Shown: piece by piece, positions 34,956 through 45,965 of the stretch | Numbering within the stretch: the stretch's first letter is position 1 | Layout: every line of letters starts with the position of its first letter | NCBI GenBank assembly: GCA_963680875.1 | Contig: OY804579.1 | Coordinates: forward strand, 48,882,536 to 48,946,535 | Length of the DNA stretch: 64,000 nucleotides | Source: Bathymodiolus brooksi | Lineage: Eukaryota > Mollusca > Bivalvia > Mytilida > Modiolidae | Reading direction: 5' to 3' | Notes under the pieces: model-generated | The model's input: only the letters and a program-made list of their open reading frames with translations | Database searches by the model: none | What the model was told of the DNA's origin: nothing | Made by a program: the position numbers and the translations under genes

Positions 34956-35147
34956 AACAAGACGACTAGGTCATATATTATGACATTGGTGAGCATGTAT
35001 TGGTTGAATTTTTTGAAGTACATGTTTTTTTCTGATTCTTTAATGTTATTTGAGTGTTTTGAATTCAATAAAGATGTTCCAATAACTGTTTTATTTTTCT
35101 GAATCTGAAAAATGAAAATTGCCACTTTCTGTAGAATGACCCATATA

Positions 35148-35477
35148 AACATTAGCAATGACAATATATTACAAATACAGATAATATGAATAACTACTAC
35201 AGCAGAAATTGAAGATAACATAACAGGACAAAAACAGTTCTATTGGTTGGAATATAAGAGTCAGTTTCGTATAATATTTATCTATAGACGCAAATACAGA
35301 AACGTATATACAAGGTCGTTGTCGTCTGATGTATATTCAATATATAAATTTACTAGACAAATCTTTTAGAGTTAACAAAGTATTTTTGGACGAGCAAGAA
35401 CAGTTAAGAGTTTGTGTCGCTTTCCAAAGAGGCATTTCCAAATAATATATTTTCTATGCTTATATCAAAACCCAAGT
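35148..35477. other. No recognised feature
   Basis: AT-rich intronic DNA between the transposon and the next LINE fragment. Confidence 0.4.
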
Positions 35478-36962
35478 TACTCATGCCACGGAATAGTTGT
35501 ATTCTGTGTTCAGTATATATATATATATATTATATTTGAAAAAGAAATGGTCCACAGACTCGATGTAATTTCCACAATCACAATTACAAGAGGCAATTAA
35601 ATTACATCTGAATAGATCACATTTGAGGCTACTACATTTTTGACGTAAGCGAGCATGTAATATATTAGCAATTCTAATACCCGTAGAAAAATATAATGGT
35701 GGTTTGTCAGGTATGTTATAAACTTTTCGTATTTCGTTTTTAAACATTTGTTGGCAAGGAGAATTTCTCAAGTCTGTTGGCAGATTGTTCCAGAGTCTAA
35801 TAGTACTTGGGAAAAAGGAACTTTGATATAAACTAAGCCTTCCTGGGGGAATTGTGAAGTTTTTTTTAGAGTTTCGTAAGTTATGGTTATTGGTTTGACC
35901 CACCGTAATAGGTAATAAATCGTGAAGATAATCAGGAGATTAGCCACTGACTATGTCATAGAATAATGAGAGTTTTCTTTTTTCACGCCTAACTGAAAGT
36001 TTTTCCCATCCCGTTTCCTTATAGATAGACAGTATACTCGCATAAGACGTTAAACCGGTTACTATACGTGCGGCTTCAAGTTGAATTTTTTCAAGCCGTT
36101 CTGAGTCGGCGAGAGTACAATTACCCAAACCTCTCCTGCATATTCTAAAAGTGGACGAATAAAAGTTAAATACATAGTTTCAAGGAAATTTCGAGATACC
36201 TTAAATTTATGTTTTCGCAGAACTGCCACTTGTTTGGATGTTTTTGCAATAATAGTATTTATGTGGTTTGACCACTTACAATCTGCACTTAAAGTGATAC
36301 CTAAATGCTTATGACATTTTACCAGATAAATTCTAGTGTTTTCTGTCCAGAAGAACAAACCAGGAGGTATGTCTCTAGTATTAAAATAGACAATGTCAGT
36401 TTTAGTAGGATTAAGTTTGACTAACCATTGTTTGGACCATTCTGAAATATTTTTTAAGTCAGTATTTACCATGTTACATAAACTATTCATTTCATACGAT
36501 TTGTCTCCTATGGATGTTTCATCTGCAAACAATCTACACAAGCCTATCGTTTCATCAGCAATGTCATTAATAAATACTAAGAAGAGAAGGGGATCAAGGA
36601 TGGACCCCTGGGGAACCCCTGCCATAAGATTACCTTTCCCAGAAATCGCATTTTTTTATTATTACCTGTTGTTCTCTGGCTGAAATATAATTACGTAACC
36701 ACTGGAGAAAATTTCCTTTAATACCATATCTTTCTAATTTTAATAATAAGCCTCGTAACCACACTCTGTCGAAAGCTTTACTCGCAAAATACTAAGCATA
36801 TAAGCTCACGATTATCGAGTGCCATACATATTTCATTAATAAGCTCTATAAGCTGATGTGTTGTAGAATGGTCAGGGAGAAATGAAATCCAGACTGGAAT
36901 TTCCATATCAATGCATTTTGCATTAGAAAATTAAATATATGTTTGTAAACAACCTTCTCAAT
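35478..36962 (-). mobile_element. LINE copy 4, 5'-truncated (third family)
   Basis: Minus-strand non-LTR retrotransposon. From right to left: QSGFLPDHSTTHQL (about 36880), SKAFDRVWLRGLLLKL (about 36780), WLRNYIS (36700), then after a frameshift AGVPQGSILDPLLFLVFIND (36620), the catalytic region with a changed box FADET instead of the usual FADD(T), LNPTKTD, LGITLSADCKWSNHI, and after further breaks the C-terminal part LRNSKKNFTIPPGR and NNLPTDLRNS. The VPQGSxLGPLLFLxxINDI style is that of CR1/L2/Jockey-group LINEs and differs from copies 1-3. Several frameshifts and stops make it dead. Its 3' side meets an AT microsatellite at about 35515. Confidence 0.85.
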
Positions 36963-36965
36963 GAT

Positions 36966-37217
36966 ACTACAACGTGGTCTTGATCGTATGGTAGTTGGAT
37001 TTACAACTGCATGTGCAATCAGTATCTATCACCTCTAAAGTTGTGAGTTCGAATGCAGCTCATGGCGTGATGTACTCGGTCATTATTATGTAATAAAGTT
37101 TGTCAGTGATTTCCGACAGGTCAGTGATTTTCTCTGGATACTCCGGTTTCCTCCACCAATAAAACTGACCGCCACGAAATAACTGAAATATTGTTAAACA
37201 CCATAACCCTAGCCCTA
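36966..37217 (+). repeat. SINE family A, forward, next to the TSP1 exon
   Basis: GTGGTCTTGATCGTATGGTA, GTTGTGAGTTCGAATGCAGC (B-box-like), CTCCGGTTTCCTCCACC and GTTAAACACCATAACCC. It ends about 85 bp before the acceptor of exon 2. Confidence 0.8.
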
Positions 37218-37302
37218 TTATATATTACATTATCATTTACAAGTAAATATGTATTGATCTGTGACAAATATAAAATAAAAATAATAATAACCATTTTTAC
37301 AG

Positions 37303-37467
37303 TGGCTGCCGAATGGGGAGAATGGATAAATGGTATATGTTCTGTGACTTGTGACACAGGAAAACACAACAGGACAAGACAATGTGGAAATTCTGCACCT
37401 ACAGCATCTTGTACAGGAGATTCGTGGGAGATCACTACTTGTGATCCTGGTCCTTGTGCAATTAATG
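37303..37467 (+). CDS. REJ gene exon 2: thrombospondin type 1 domain
   Basis: 55 codons, phase 1 to phase 1, between TTTTTACAG and G|GTGTGT. The translated domain has the TSP1 pattern: WGEW, then CSVTC, a GKHNRTRQC strand with the R-x-R layering motif, a central Cys, and CDPGPC at the end, making six cysteines for three disulfides. TSP1 modules are extracellular adhesion domains and are often encoded by single symmetrical 1-1 exons, as here. Its place right after a signal peptide in a PKD/REJ protein is unusual to my knowledge. Confidence 0.85.
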
Positions 37468-37844
37468 GTGTGTTTTTAATTTGTCTGTTATTTATGGAGT
37501 TTTTTTAAAAATAAGCATTGTAAACGAAATTTCTCTAATGCGTAATGTTTCGTTAGATTTATGAAGTCAGACAGGTACATATATTGTGCAAATGAATCGC
37601 CTGCATTATGATACCATGGTGTAGCATTTGAAAATGATGAAAATAGAAACATTATTTTCGATAATGGTTTGTGGTTGAACTCGTTTACTGTACAAATATC
37701 AGAAAAGCAAAACAAAACAAATAAATGAAGATAGTGAAATTGACTTGTTGTTTGAAGGAAGGCTGATATCTTGTTTACGTTATTTGTGTTTGTTTGCGTA
37801 TAATGGCATCTAATACATATTGTGTGTTTTTTTTATTTTCTTTT

Positions 37845-37935
37845 GTGTTTTTTTTTTCGTCATGTCAGTTTCTCTGGATTGTCCATATTTGATTGCTCCT
37901 TCGGTGTTCTCTAACGAATATTTAGCGTACACAAT
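37845..37935 (+). repeat. Repeat M tail fragment
   Basis: TTTTTCGTCATGTCAGTTTC, TTGTCCATATTTGATTGC and CCTTCGGTGTTCTCTAACG resemble the M tail variant at 14050-14110. Confidence 0.5.
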
Positions 37936-38067
37936 CGTATGCCCATATTGTGTTTTTATAGTAGCAGTTTCTATATTCATGTCTTTTGTAGAAGGTATAA
38001 CTAAACTTCTTTTGATCAACAGATTAACAATTATTAGATACAATATATTTTTTAATTCTAATTGAAG

Positions 38068-38372
38068 GGTTTGAATTGAATACAGCGACAGAGATACTCT
38101 TTCCTAATGATCACAGTATGACGTATACTTCGTTTAATTGGAACGAATCGACGTCGCTAACGGCTTCAGCTGTCATAATTGACGACGTCAATGTAACGGT
38201 ACCTGTTTCGTTAGACAATACAAAGAAAGTGGGATCCTTCAATGTGACATCTGGTTTACTATCCTCCAATGATTACGGTGTTTATCATGTTCAACTGATA
38301 TTAGTCAACGCCATTGGGAAACATACTGAAGATATGGCTCTGTATTACGAAGAGCATATTTTTTTCACTCAG
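38068..38372 (+). CDS. REJ gene exon 3: extracellular beta-sandwich segment
   Basis: Starts in phase 1 after TCTAATTGAAG and ends in phase 0 before GTAAAC. Encodes about 101 residues with several N-glycosylation sequons (NES, NVT twice) and an end strand SSNDYGVYHVQLILVNAIG that resembles the last strands of PKD or Ig folds. I cannot assign a named domain with certainty. The frame continues exactly from exon 2 and into exon 4. Confidence 0.7.
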
Positions 38373-38547
38373 GTAAACAATTCGTCATAGTTATGTCTTA
38401 TTTACAGTATTATATAGACAAAGTATTACAAACTGTGTGAATGGTTGTAAGAACTGAGTGTATATCTATTTTAATTAATGCCATTTTTATTTTCACTTAT
38501 ATAGAGATTATGTTACTATGAAATGTAGGACAGCAATAAACGCACGG

Positions 38548-38620
38548 TCCTTTCACTTTAATAGTGTATAAGTCTCTCACTTTCACTTTAATAGTGTATA
38601 AGTCTCTCACTTTCATTTTA
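38548..38620. repeat. Direct duplication, about 30 bp x 2
   Basis: TTTCACTTTAATAGTGTATA and AGTCTCTCACTTTCA occur twice in tandem, followed by a partial third start. Confidence 0.85.
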
Positions 38621-38893
38621 TCTATATAATGTCTTAATAACAAAGCAATGAACATTATTATTTTCTTAAATACGGATCATGCAACGATGCTGCTGTAATT
38701 GTTGCACACTGCAGGGTATTAGGGTCTGTCATAAAATTGATATGAAAATGCAGAGGTTTTAATTTTAAAAATGCTTCGTCGACCAGACAAATTCAACATG
38801 ACTTAAGCAGGTCGTCAGTTGACACGTTAAGCGGTTTCCATAAGTGAGTAACTTACTAACAAAAATACCAACTCTAGATTGGTTGTTTGGTTG

Positions 38894-39448
38894 GTTTATG
38901 GTGTTTCAGTTTTATTGGTGGAGGAAACCGGAATACCCGTAGAAAACCACCGATCTGTCGCAAGTCACTGACCAACTTTATTACATAATAATAATCAAGT
39001 ACATCACGCCATGAGCTGCATTCGAACTCACAACTTTAGAGGTGATATATACTGATTGCACATATAGTTGTAAATCCAACTACTATGCGATCAAGACCAC
39101 GTGGTAGTATGAACGAATAAATCAATCATCATAGTAATGACAATAAAACATAATCATGTTACACTGCACCATTAAGTAGGATTAGGGTTTGGGTGTTTAA
39201 CGCCACTTTCAACAATATTTCAGTTATGTCGCGACGATCGGTTTTATTGATGGAGGAAACCGGAGTATCCGAATAAAACCACCGATCTGTCGCAAGTCAC
39301 TGACAAACTTTATCACAGTGATATAAACTGATTGTATGGAGTACCTTTCTCCATGAGCGGAATTCGAAATCAGACCTTTAGTGGTGATAGGCACTGATTG
39401 AATATGTAGTTGTAAATCCAACTACCATACGATCAAGACCACAACGGG
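38894..39448 (-). repeat. SINE family A, two reverse copies with linker
   Basis: First copy 38894-39104, linker 39105-39177 (ATCATAGTAATGACAAT, GTTACACTGCACCATTAAG), second copy 39178-39448. It is the reverse of the dimer at 31205-31612. Confidence 0.8.
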
Positions 39449-39644
39449 CCCTCCAGCTCTAGAGAAAACAACAAGAATACAAACTGATTTGATAATCCTG
39501 GTCATTGTATTATTAAAACGATGGTTTGTCTCTTTCTTTACAATCAAGAACAACAAAATCACGTTACTTGATTGGTCGTGAGCACTTTAACATGTTCTTA
39601 ATTAATAAAATGAAATAAATATATTGTATTTCTTATATTCATAG

Positions 39645-42097
39645 GTAATTACACCGCCTATAACGTTAATAGAATCCTCCATGGAGCTAACTGCCATATT
39701 GTCGTCTGGTAGTAACATTGAATTTGAATGGATTATGAGTGAAAACGATTCAACTTGGATCGAATGTGTGGGTATTGTAAGGGAATGTAAAACATATTAT
39801 AATTATACAACAACAGGACATTTTAGAATCACATTAGTAGCAACTAACGACGCTAGCTATCGGGTTAGGCCTAACATAGCTGTTGATGTGTTCAATCCCG
39901 TAATAGGGTTCGAACTCATACTAGCAAGTCCTTTGATTAATGGAAGCGGAAGCGCAGAATTTACACTGACATTAGATTCCAATGAAAAACTTCCGATGGG
40001 AAATATAAGCCTTAGCATAGATTATGGAGATGGTACATATGAGTTACTTCCCTTGAATGAAACTTTCAAAGCACAATTGACCATAAGCATTTCACATGTG
40101 TATTCAAAACAAGGTGAATTTACAACAGTTGCCTACGTGAGTTCGGCATTAAGTACACAACATCTAACTAACTTGACTGTTAAAGTGTGGGACGACATTT
40201 CTAGTTTATCCTTGTCAATTCCAGCGTTTGCGAATGTTAGTGAAGCAGTGCATTTTGAATTTAAAAATTATCTTGCATATGGGTTTGAATTCCTAATTGA
40301 ATATGATGACGGAGATACTCTTGAAACTACACCCGATGTTCTGAATAACGTCTTTGACACTACACCATGGACTCATGCATATTCTTCTCCCAAAGTTTAT
40401 GAAGTAAAACTTGCAGCCTGGAATCCAGCATTTGCTGTAGCATCTAAATATAATATTACAATTCAGTACCCTATAACTGATCTGTCAATAACTCCAGCAC
40501 CAACCCCAGTCATTAAATACCCAATACCAGATGGCTATATCGAATTTACAATAACACAAATAGACAATCATAATGCTCCAACTGATGTGACATGTTATTT
40601 TTCATTTGAGAATGGTGAAGTGTCCAAAACCGAGAACGTTGATATATCTTACGGCCAACAACTACATACCTCTTTTACATATACAACATCTGGCGTGAAA
40701 GATATTAACATAACCTGTATTAATGAAGTGAGCATGTACACCGTACTCACAACAATTAACGTACTAGAAGTACAGTTAGAAGATTACACCTTTACATATC
40801 CAGTTATGCCCAGTGTCAACACGTCATTGGATGCAAATAATAAATTAGAACTGTTTTCTTTGGACATTCAGTTCGATATCTCCTTGCTAAACTGTTCAAA
40901 ATTTCCTGTAGGAGATTCTTTAAGTTTCAAATTTGAAGATGGAACTGTGTATCACGTTTCTGGATTTCAATTTGTCCATAGGTTTACCAAAAGAGGTATA
41001 TTTAAAATACTCGTTACTATTTCTAACTCAACTACGTTTATTTCAAAAGAACTGCAGATAAAGATAGGGAAAGTAGACTTTACTGCCAACAAATATGCTG
41101 CGGGCGTTAAGATGTCGACTGTTACTTTTAACATTTCTGGACCAGCGACTGGAGGAACATATGACATCTTCACAGCTAAAGTGTCATTTACAAACTTGCT
41201 GAGCTCTAGTAATCCTATATATCAAGATTATAAATACATGTACTATGGCATATTTTATCCTTACGTTGTTGCAAATTTCTCAACCTTTACTGAAATAGTA
41301 CATATAGACAAACCAATCTATGTAGACTACAATTTATCAGCAATAGAGATTAATTTTAATACAACCATTGAACTGCCACCAGGTGACCTTACTGTGACTG
41401 TTTCAAAACATGAATTATCTGATGACTTACCAAGTGTCAAATGTGTGTTTGATTTCGGAGACCAAATTGACAGAACACCAAGGGAAGTAACACAAGATAT
41501 TACTGAAGATTCACCACTTACGTATAATTTTACTTATTTAACCTTAGGATATCAACACGCTAATGTAACGTGTTTTAATAACTATGACAGAAACGAGAAT
41601 GTTGCTATTATAACGGTGCAAAATGAATGTTTTCCCATGACTGGAATATTTGATAGACAATATTCCAACTCTTCTAACCCTTTAAAACTGATCACATCAC
41701 AAGATGTTGATCTTTCTAGTAGGATGCCTGTAAAATGTGCCGACAAGGATGTCATATATGATTGGAGAATGTACCGCGTATTCAACAACACAAATGAACC
41801 TTTTAATCACACTCCCCCAGAACAACCATTAGGTTCAATGAGATATCCCATGGGTAGCGTACCACAGGGTATATATAGAATAACACTTAATGTCAGTCTA
41901 CCAGAAACATATATCTCTGAGCCAACGTACGTCCAATTTATAAAGCTGCCTCCATTTGCTCTTATCGATGGTGGATCCCAACGTCAAGCAACAGCTGCAA
42001 CACCAATTGTAATGATGGATGCATTAACACATTCCTATGATTTGGAACTTGGCTATGGAGGAAACCAGAACTTAATATTTGAATGGAGTTGTCAGAG
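39645..42097 (+). CDS. REJ gene exon 4: PKD-like repeats and first part of the REJ module
   Basis: One uninterrupted 2453-bp exon (818 codons minus one base), phase 0 to phase 2, between TATATTCATAG and AG|GTATTT. It encodes a series of PKD-like units marked by acidic-glycine turns and H-x-Y strands: IDYGDGTYEL ... SHVYSKQGEFTT; IEYDDGDTLE ... THAYSSPKVYEVKLAAWN; FSFENGEVSK ... FTYTTSGVKDINITC; FKFEDGTVYH ... HRFTKRGIFKILVTISN; FDFGDQIDRT ... FTYLTLGYQHANVTCFNN. From about residue 660 it becomes a REJ module: a RITLNVSLPE strand, then LPPFALIDGGSQRQ and an end LIFEWSCQ, which match conserved positions of REJ domains. Dense sequons indicate heavy N-glycosylation. A single very long exon amid small exons is notable. 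Confidence 0.9.
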
Positions 42098-43231
42098 GTA
42101 TTTATGAATGATTTATTTAGCATTATAGTTATTTATGATAAATGAACGGTTTACAGTCCATAAAGTTTGAAATATTTCAGAGGACAAATCAGTAAGAACC
42201 AAACACATAAAGCCAATATAAGGTCAAGAACGGTTCCATTATCTGAACGAATCCTTAGTCGTACATGACTTAAGAAAAGAATGTTTAAACAGTCATGGTC
42301 ATCAATTCCACCAATATAAACAAAGCGAACAATCATCCTAACTGAACTCACGGAACACAATATAGCTTGGGACAAGCACAAAGATATGGCGAGATTGGAC
42401 CGGTTATTGGGATCCCAACCCTCCCCTCTTGTTAATTGGATCTCCAATGGCAATACATATGTAAACAGACGACAAAAAAACCTGCACATAGACTACATAC
42501 TATCTCAAAGATAAATGACAATATAAACATGGACAGTACCATAGATGGGTCAATGAATGCTCATAGTCTACCTTTCTACCTAGTAGTTAATTAACTATGT
42601 TGGTTTAAAGACCATTACACTTTAGACAAATACAAATCCTAACTGATACTTCTAACAGATGTAATGTTATTTAGTCATGAACATCCAAGGAAATTAATGG
42701 TCTTCGTGGGAGACTAGAATACATAGGTCATCAAACTGTTGGAATCAAATATTAAGGAAAAATTAGAAATATACATGTAATACGGAATGAAATATAAATG
42801 TACTAATGTAATTGCTAGTTGGACATACTAGTTTTACTAGCAGATTTTCTATATTTTAGCAAAGAAATGGGCCTTTTTTATATGGCAAAGCACAATGTCA
42901 TCGCTTAGTTCAAGGCTTTTTTTTCTTTTTGTTATAGTCAATGGTAGAATGTAATCATATACAAATGGACAAAAAGAAAAACAATGATCTACGAAACACT
43001 ACACAGAAAACTAAAGATTGAGCAACACGAACCTAACCAAAAACGTGGTGAACCTCAGGTGATCCGGCAGGAACCTGTCCCATCATATACTCATATAGAT
43101 ATAACATATATCGCCCAAAATTATTGTGTAAAGAAATATTCGTTGATTAAGAGGTGAAAACCCAAATATTAACAACATTGTTTTTTAAAATAAAACTGAT
43201 ATGTGACAAAATATTTTCTTTTCTGTTTTAG
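42098..43231 (+). other. Intron 4 with repeats
   Basis: Contains repeat G at 42280-42390 (ACAGTCATGGTCATCAATTC, GGCTTGGGACAAGCAC-like) and a reverse M fragment at 42945-43080 (ACACTACACAGAAAACTAAAG, GTGGTGAACCTCAGGTG). The rest is not recognised. Confidence 0.55.
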
Positions 43232-43267
43232 TATTGATGACAAACCATTATGTTATTCTATGGTAAG
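43232..43267 (+). CDS. REJ gene exon 5: small REJ exon
   Basis: Only 36 bp, phase 2 to phase 2. Acceptor TTCTGTTTTAG is strong. The donor is chosen as AG|GTGTAA at 43268 rather than ATG|GTAAGG at 43263, because only the former keeps the frame into exon 6. It adds SIDDKPLCYSMV with a REJ-type cysteine pairing with the WSC of the previous exon. The donor choice is the weakest point of the model. Confidence 0.65.
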
Positions 43268-43403
43268 GTGTAATTTTCTGCAGGGATTTGTAGTACATTG
43301 TATTCTGTGCTGTTTGAACTTATTTTTATTTTTGCACATGTAGTTGCTAATTAACATGAGTGTCTTTAGTAAACTAATGTCTGAATATTGTTAACTATTG
43401 TAG

Positions 43404-43643
43404 AGTTGGTGCTAGCAATTTAAAAGAACTTTCACACATATATCACAATGAGGCTGATCTATTAAAAGATTGTAATGAGCTCCTAAATACTACTGTGGAT
43501 CGTGGTTATGCTGAATTGAAGATTTTGAATGTATCTTGCGAAGGATATGCTATAACAGTGAATGTGTCCATTGATGATTTGTTTACAGAATTCACGCAGC
43601 TGATTCTAAGAGTGCCTGGAACACCACCAATTATATTTCTCAA
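43404..43643 (+). CDS. REJ gene exon 6
   Basis: 240 bp, phase 2 to phase 2, between AACTATTGTAG and CAA|GTGAGA. Encodes VGASNLKELSHIYHN ... LKILNVSCEGYAITVNVS ... FTQLILRVPGTPPIIFLK. The closing V-x-G-TPPII-x-LKC pattern is a REJ landmark (its Cys begins exon 7). Confidence 0.85.
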
Positions 43644-44137
43644 GTGAGATATGTTTTCGCTATACATATATTGTCAGTTCCTACGGTACCGTGTATTTAC
43701 ATGCAGTTTTACCCGCGATCTGCTTAATTTAAATACCAAGGTACCAAAGGACTCAGATATAAGTGTTTTTACCCAAAATATTTATAATGCCATAATGTTA
43801 GATTTCAATACGCATTCCTCGTGAAACACTTTAAGCAAATCAAAAAGTATTTGTAAAAGTCATAAAATCTTTGAACACAATAAGAAAGATACATATAACT
43901 ATTTTGTTTTGAATCGACCGTCTGTACATTTGAATGCTAACTTATAATCAGATAATGTTGCCCTAAACAAATATTTCATAAAAAAATTTTTTTATGTGAA
44001 TACTGCAATTGATTGGCTGATCCGCCTAAAGCAACATTGGTTATACTTGATAACATGGGTTGGTATTGTGGCGTCTCCAGCATATTCATTTGCTGACAAC
44101 AAATTCAAATAGTCCCATGAAATATGCTAAAATTTTG

Positions 44138-44268
44138 AACAGGTTATACTTGTATAACCTAGTATACTTGTATAACCTAGTTTGGAACAGTTTACGTTTT
44201 TTGATAAACCGCTTTGTGGTTTATTAAGCGTATGCTGTCCCAAACCAGGTTATATCGTATAACCTGTT
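44138..44268. repeat. Hairpin H5 (imperfect)
   Basis: Arms start AACAGGTTATAC and end in the inverted GTATAACCTGTT. Inner AGTTTGGAACAG pairs with CTGTCCCAAACC, and the apex is ATAAACCGC/GTGGTTTAT. The left arm contains a direct duplication of ATACTTGTATAACCTAG. Confidence 0.75.
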
Positions 44269-44353
44269 GAAAAATTGTACATATTCCTAAAATATAAAAA
44301 CATAACTTAGTTTTATGATACACTATTCCTTTCATACTATTTTCTCACTTTAG

Positions 44354-44532
44354 GTGTGACAATATCAACTGCTCGCCGAAAAAATATGCAATTACCAGTA
44401 AATCTATTTGGAAAGTGGTTTGTCTTGACTGCACAGAAGATGATATTCTATCTCACAAATGGCATTTATGGTATGAGGACAGTGACCAAGTTTGGGTAGA
44501 AATGTCCGATATGACTCCAATCAGTGACACAG
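44354..44532 (+). CDS. REJ gene exon 7
   Basis: 179 bp, phase 2 to phase 1, between CTCACTTTAG and G|GTAGGT. Encodes CDNINCSPKKYAIT ... WKVVCLDCTEDD ... WHLWYEDSDQVWVEM. Paired cysteines and the K-W-x-L-W core are as in REJ modules, where a C-x-n-C pair precedes a Y-x-W strand. Confidence 0.88.
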
Positions 44533-44812
44533 GTAGGTGTTTACCTAATGTATATCATCTAAGTCTGAAATGTTTTCGATTAAACTGACTACTAGTATCT
44601 GGTAAAACAATGCAATAAATGTTTCCGTTGCCCAGACTTAAAACTCCTCCGAATTCTATATTTAGCAAATCACTGCCCAGCTATGCTACATAATGATGTT
44701 ATCATTTGATGACGAGAGAAATATTTGTGAGTGACTATTGTTTAACTTCTAATTTTTCAGCCATATCATGGCGACAATAAGTTACATTTTGATGAGATGA
44801 TGATGATGATGG

Positions 44813-45018
44813 CTGAGCCGTAATGAAAGCGGGAGGTATTAAAATCTGATTCAACCCAACATTTCTTTAGAAATGCCTGTACTAAGTCAGGGTCATTGCG
44901 GTTTTCACAGTTTTCCGGTTGTTGACTGATTTTGTCTGTTTATATACTTATGAGTTTTGACTTTCCTTTTGTAAGATTGTTCGGAGTTCGGTAATTTTGT
45001 TATTACCCTTTTGTACTA
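44813..45018 (+). repeat. Dispersed repeat E, copy 1
   Basis: GAGCCGTAATGAAAGCGGGA, then CAACATTTCTTTAGAAATGC, TTCCGGTTGTTGACTGATTT and TTCGGAGTTCGGTAATTTTG. Nearly identical to 61858-62058; a third, partial copy lies at 60528-60600. Confidence 0.8.
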
Positions 45019-45027
45019 GAACAACAT

Positions 45028-45265
45028 GCTGAGATGAATTTTGATTGTGCTAACTCACTGAAGCAAATGTCGGCGGGTAGACTTGTTGCCCTACCTGGCC
45101 ACATTTTTTCTCATTCCGAGCCTGTCGGATTTTGCTCTTACTCATTGTTATGTGTGCTAAGCGGAAAAGCGACAACAAATGCCAATTTTATAGTTTTTAG
45201 CTTGACAGGACCCGTTGGCTCGAACGCACGATCATTGCGAACACGTTAAAAATTACACCACCGAT
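45028..45265 (-). repeat. SINE family B, reverse, decayed head
   Basis: GCTAACTCACTGAAGCAAATG through TTGGCTCGAACGCACGATC (reverse B-box) to ACACGTTAAAAATTACACCA (reverse A-box region). Same layout as 24800-25085. Confidence 0.65.
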
Positions 45266-45549
45266 ATTATTTTACATATTTGTGAAAATGGCATGAAATA
45301 CTAAAAAGTACTTATCTACAAAGGTTTTTACTTAACATGAAAACCTAAACAAAATTTAAATGATATGAATAGAAAAAAACAGTACCAAAATATAATAATA
45401 ACTTCGTAGAAAGTGGCAAAGCATATCCTTAGCACATATATACATGACCACTCACTTTCCTGTCTTGGTATGTGCTTGGCTTCTCATATTGTATTTTTAC
45501 TAAACAATGCAATGCGGTCCTGTATATTTCTTGGTTCTTCAAATCACAA

Positions 45550-45835
45550 ACCGCATGGTTAGCGTATTCGCCTCGATTTCGGTAGAATGTGGGGTCGACA
45601 CCCAGCCAGGTCCAACCAAATATTTTAACATTGGTATTTGCTTATTCACTGCTAATTAAGCACGCAACATTAAGAATTAAGAGCAAGGACTGGTTGACTC
45701 GGAATAAGGAAAATGTGTCCGACTTTAGTGACATATCTACGTATCATCATATCATCAAAACGTATCTTGTTCTCGCCATGATAGCTAAAAAGAAACTGCT
45801 CACGTATTGTTTAACAACAATCACTCACTCACTAA
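45550..45835 (+). repeat. SINE family B, forward, full length
   Basis: Head CGCATGGTTAGCGTATTCGC (A-box), degenerate B-box GGGGTCGACACCC, body CACGCAACATTAAGAATTAA and AGGACTGGTTGACTCGG, and the mollusc-type tail TTCTCGCCATGATAGC...TTTAACAACAATCACTCAC. Probably transcribed by RNA polymerase III when young; the decayed B-box suggests it is inactive. Confidence 0.8.
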
Positions 45836-45965
45836 AATATTACAATGTTTATTTTTGAATCTAGTGATAAAATGATAATGTTAACTGGCATATAATTGAT
45901 TATGCTATAAGTAAATAAAGTATGAAATAATGATTGACATTCACCAATGCAGCAGGTATGTATTG

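Larger units (their letters stand above)
31699..35143 (+). mobile_element. 3.4 kb DNA transposon with mirrored 16-bp motif arrays
   Basis: Terminal inverted repeats: the left TGGGTGATTCTACAAAAAG and the right TGGGTCATTCTACAGAAAG (read inward) match over about 28 bp with three or four differences, including GTGGCAATTTT. TATA lies directly outside both ends as a possible 4-bp target duplication. Inside are many copies of GGTAACAGGAATGACA, mainly on the + strand in the left part (32435-33067) and on the - strand in the right part (34411-34618). This resembles subterminal transposase-binding repeats of known DNA transposons. One acidic reading frame is present (33222-34143). I could not recognise a DDE transposase and cannot name the superfamily. 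Confidence 0.75.
11423..37302 (+). other. Intron 1 of the REJ gene, about 26 kb
   Basis: Runs from donor GTAGGT to acceptor CCATTTTTACAG. It contains the large foldback, the Tc1 remnant, the 29-bp satellite, the nested foldbacks, two LINE fragments and the 3.4 kb transposon. No other host exon was recognised in it. Confidence 0.5.

Noticed and set aside
43263..43268. Donor ATG|GTAAGG for the small REJ exon
   Set aside because: A better consensus, but it would put the next exon out of frame (early stop); the donor five bases downstream keeps the frame.
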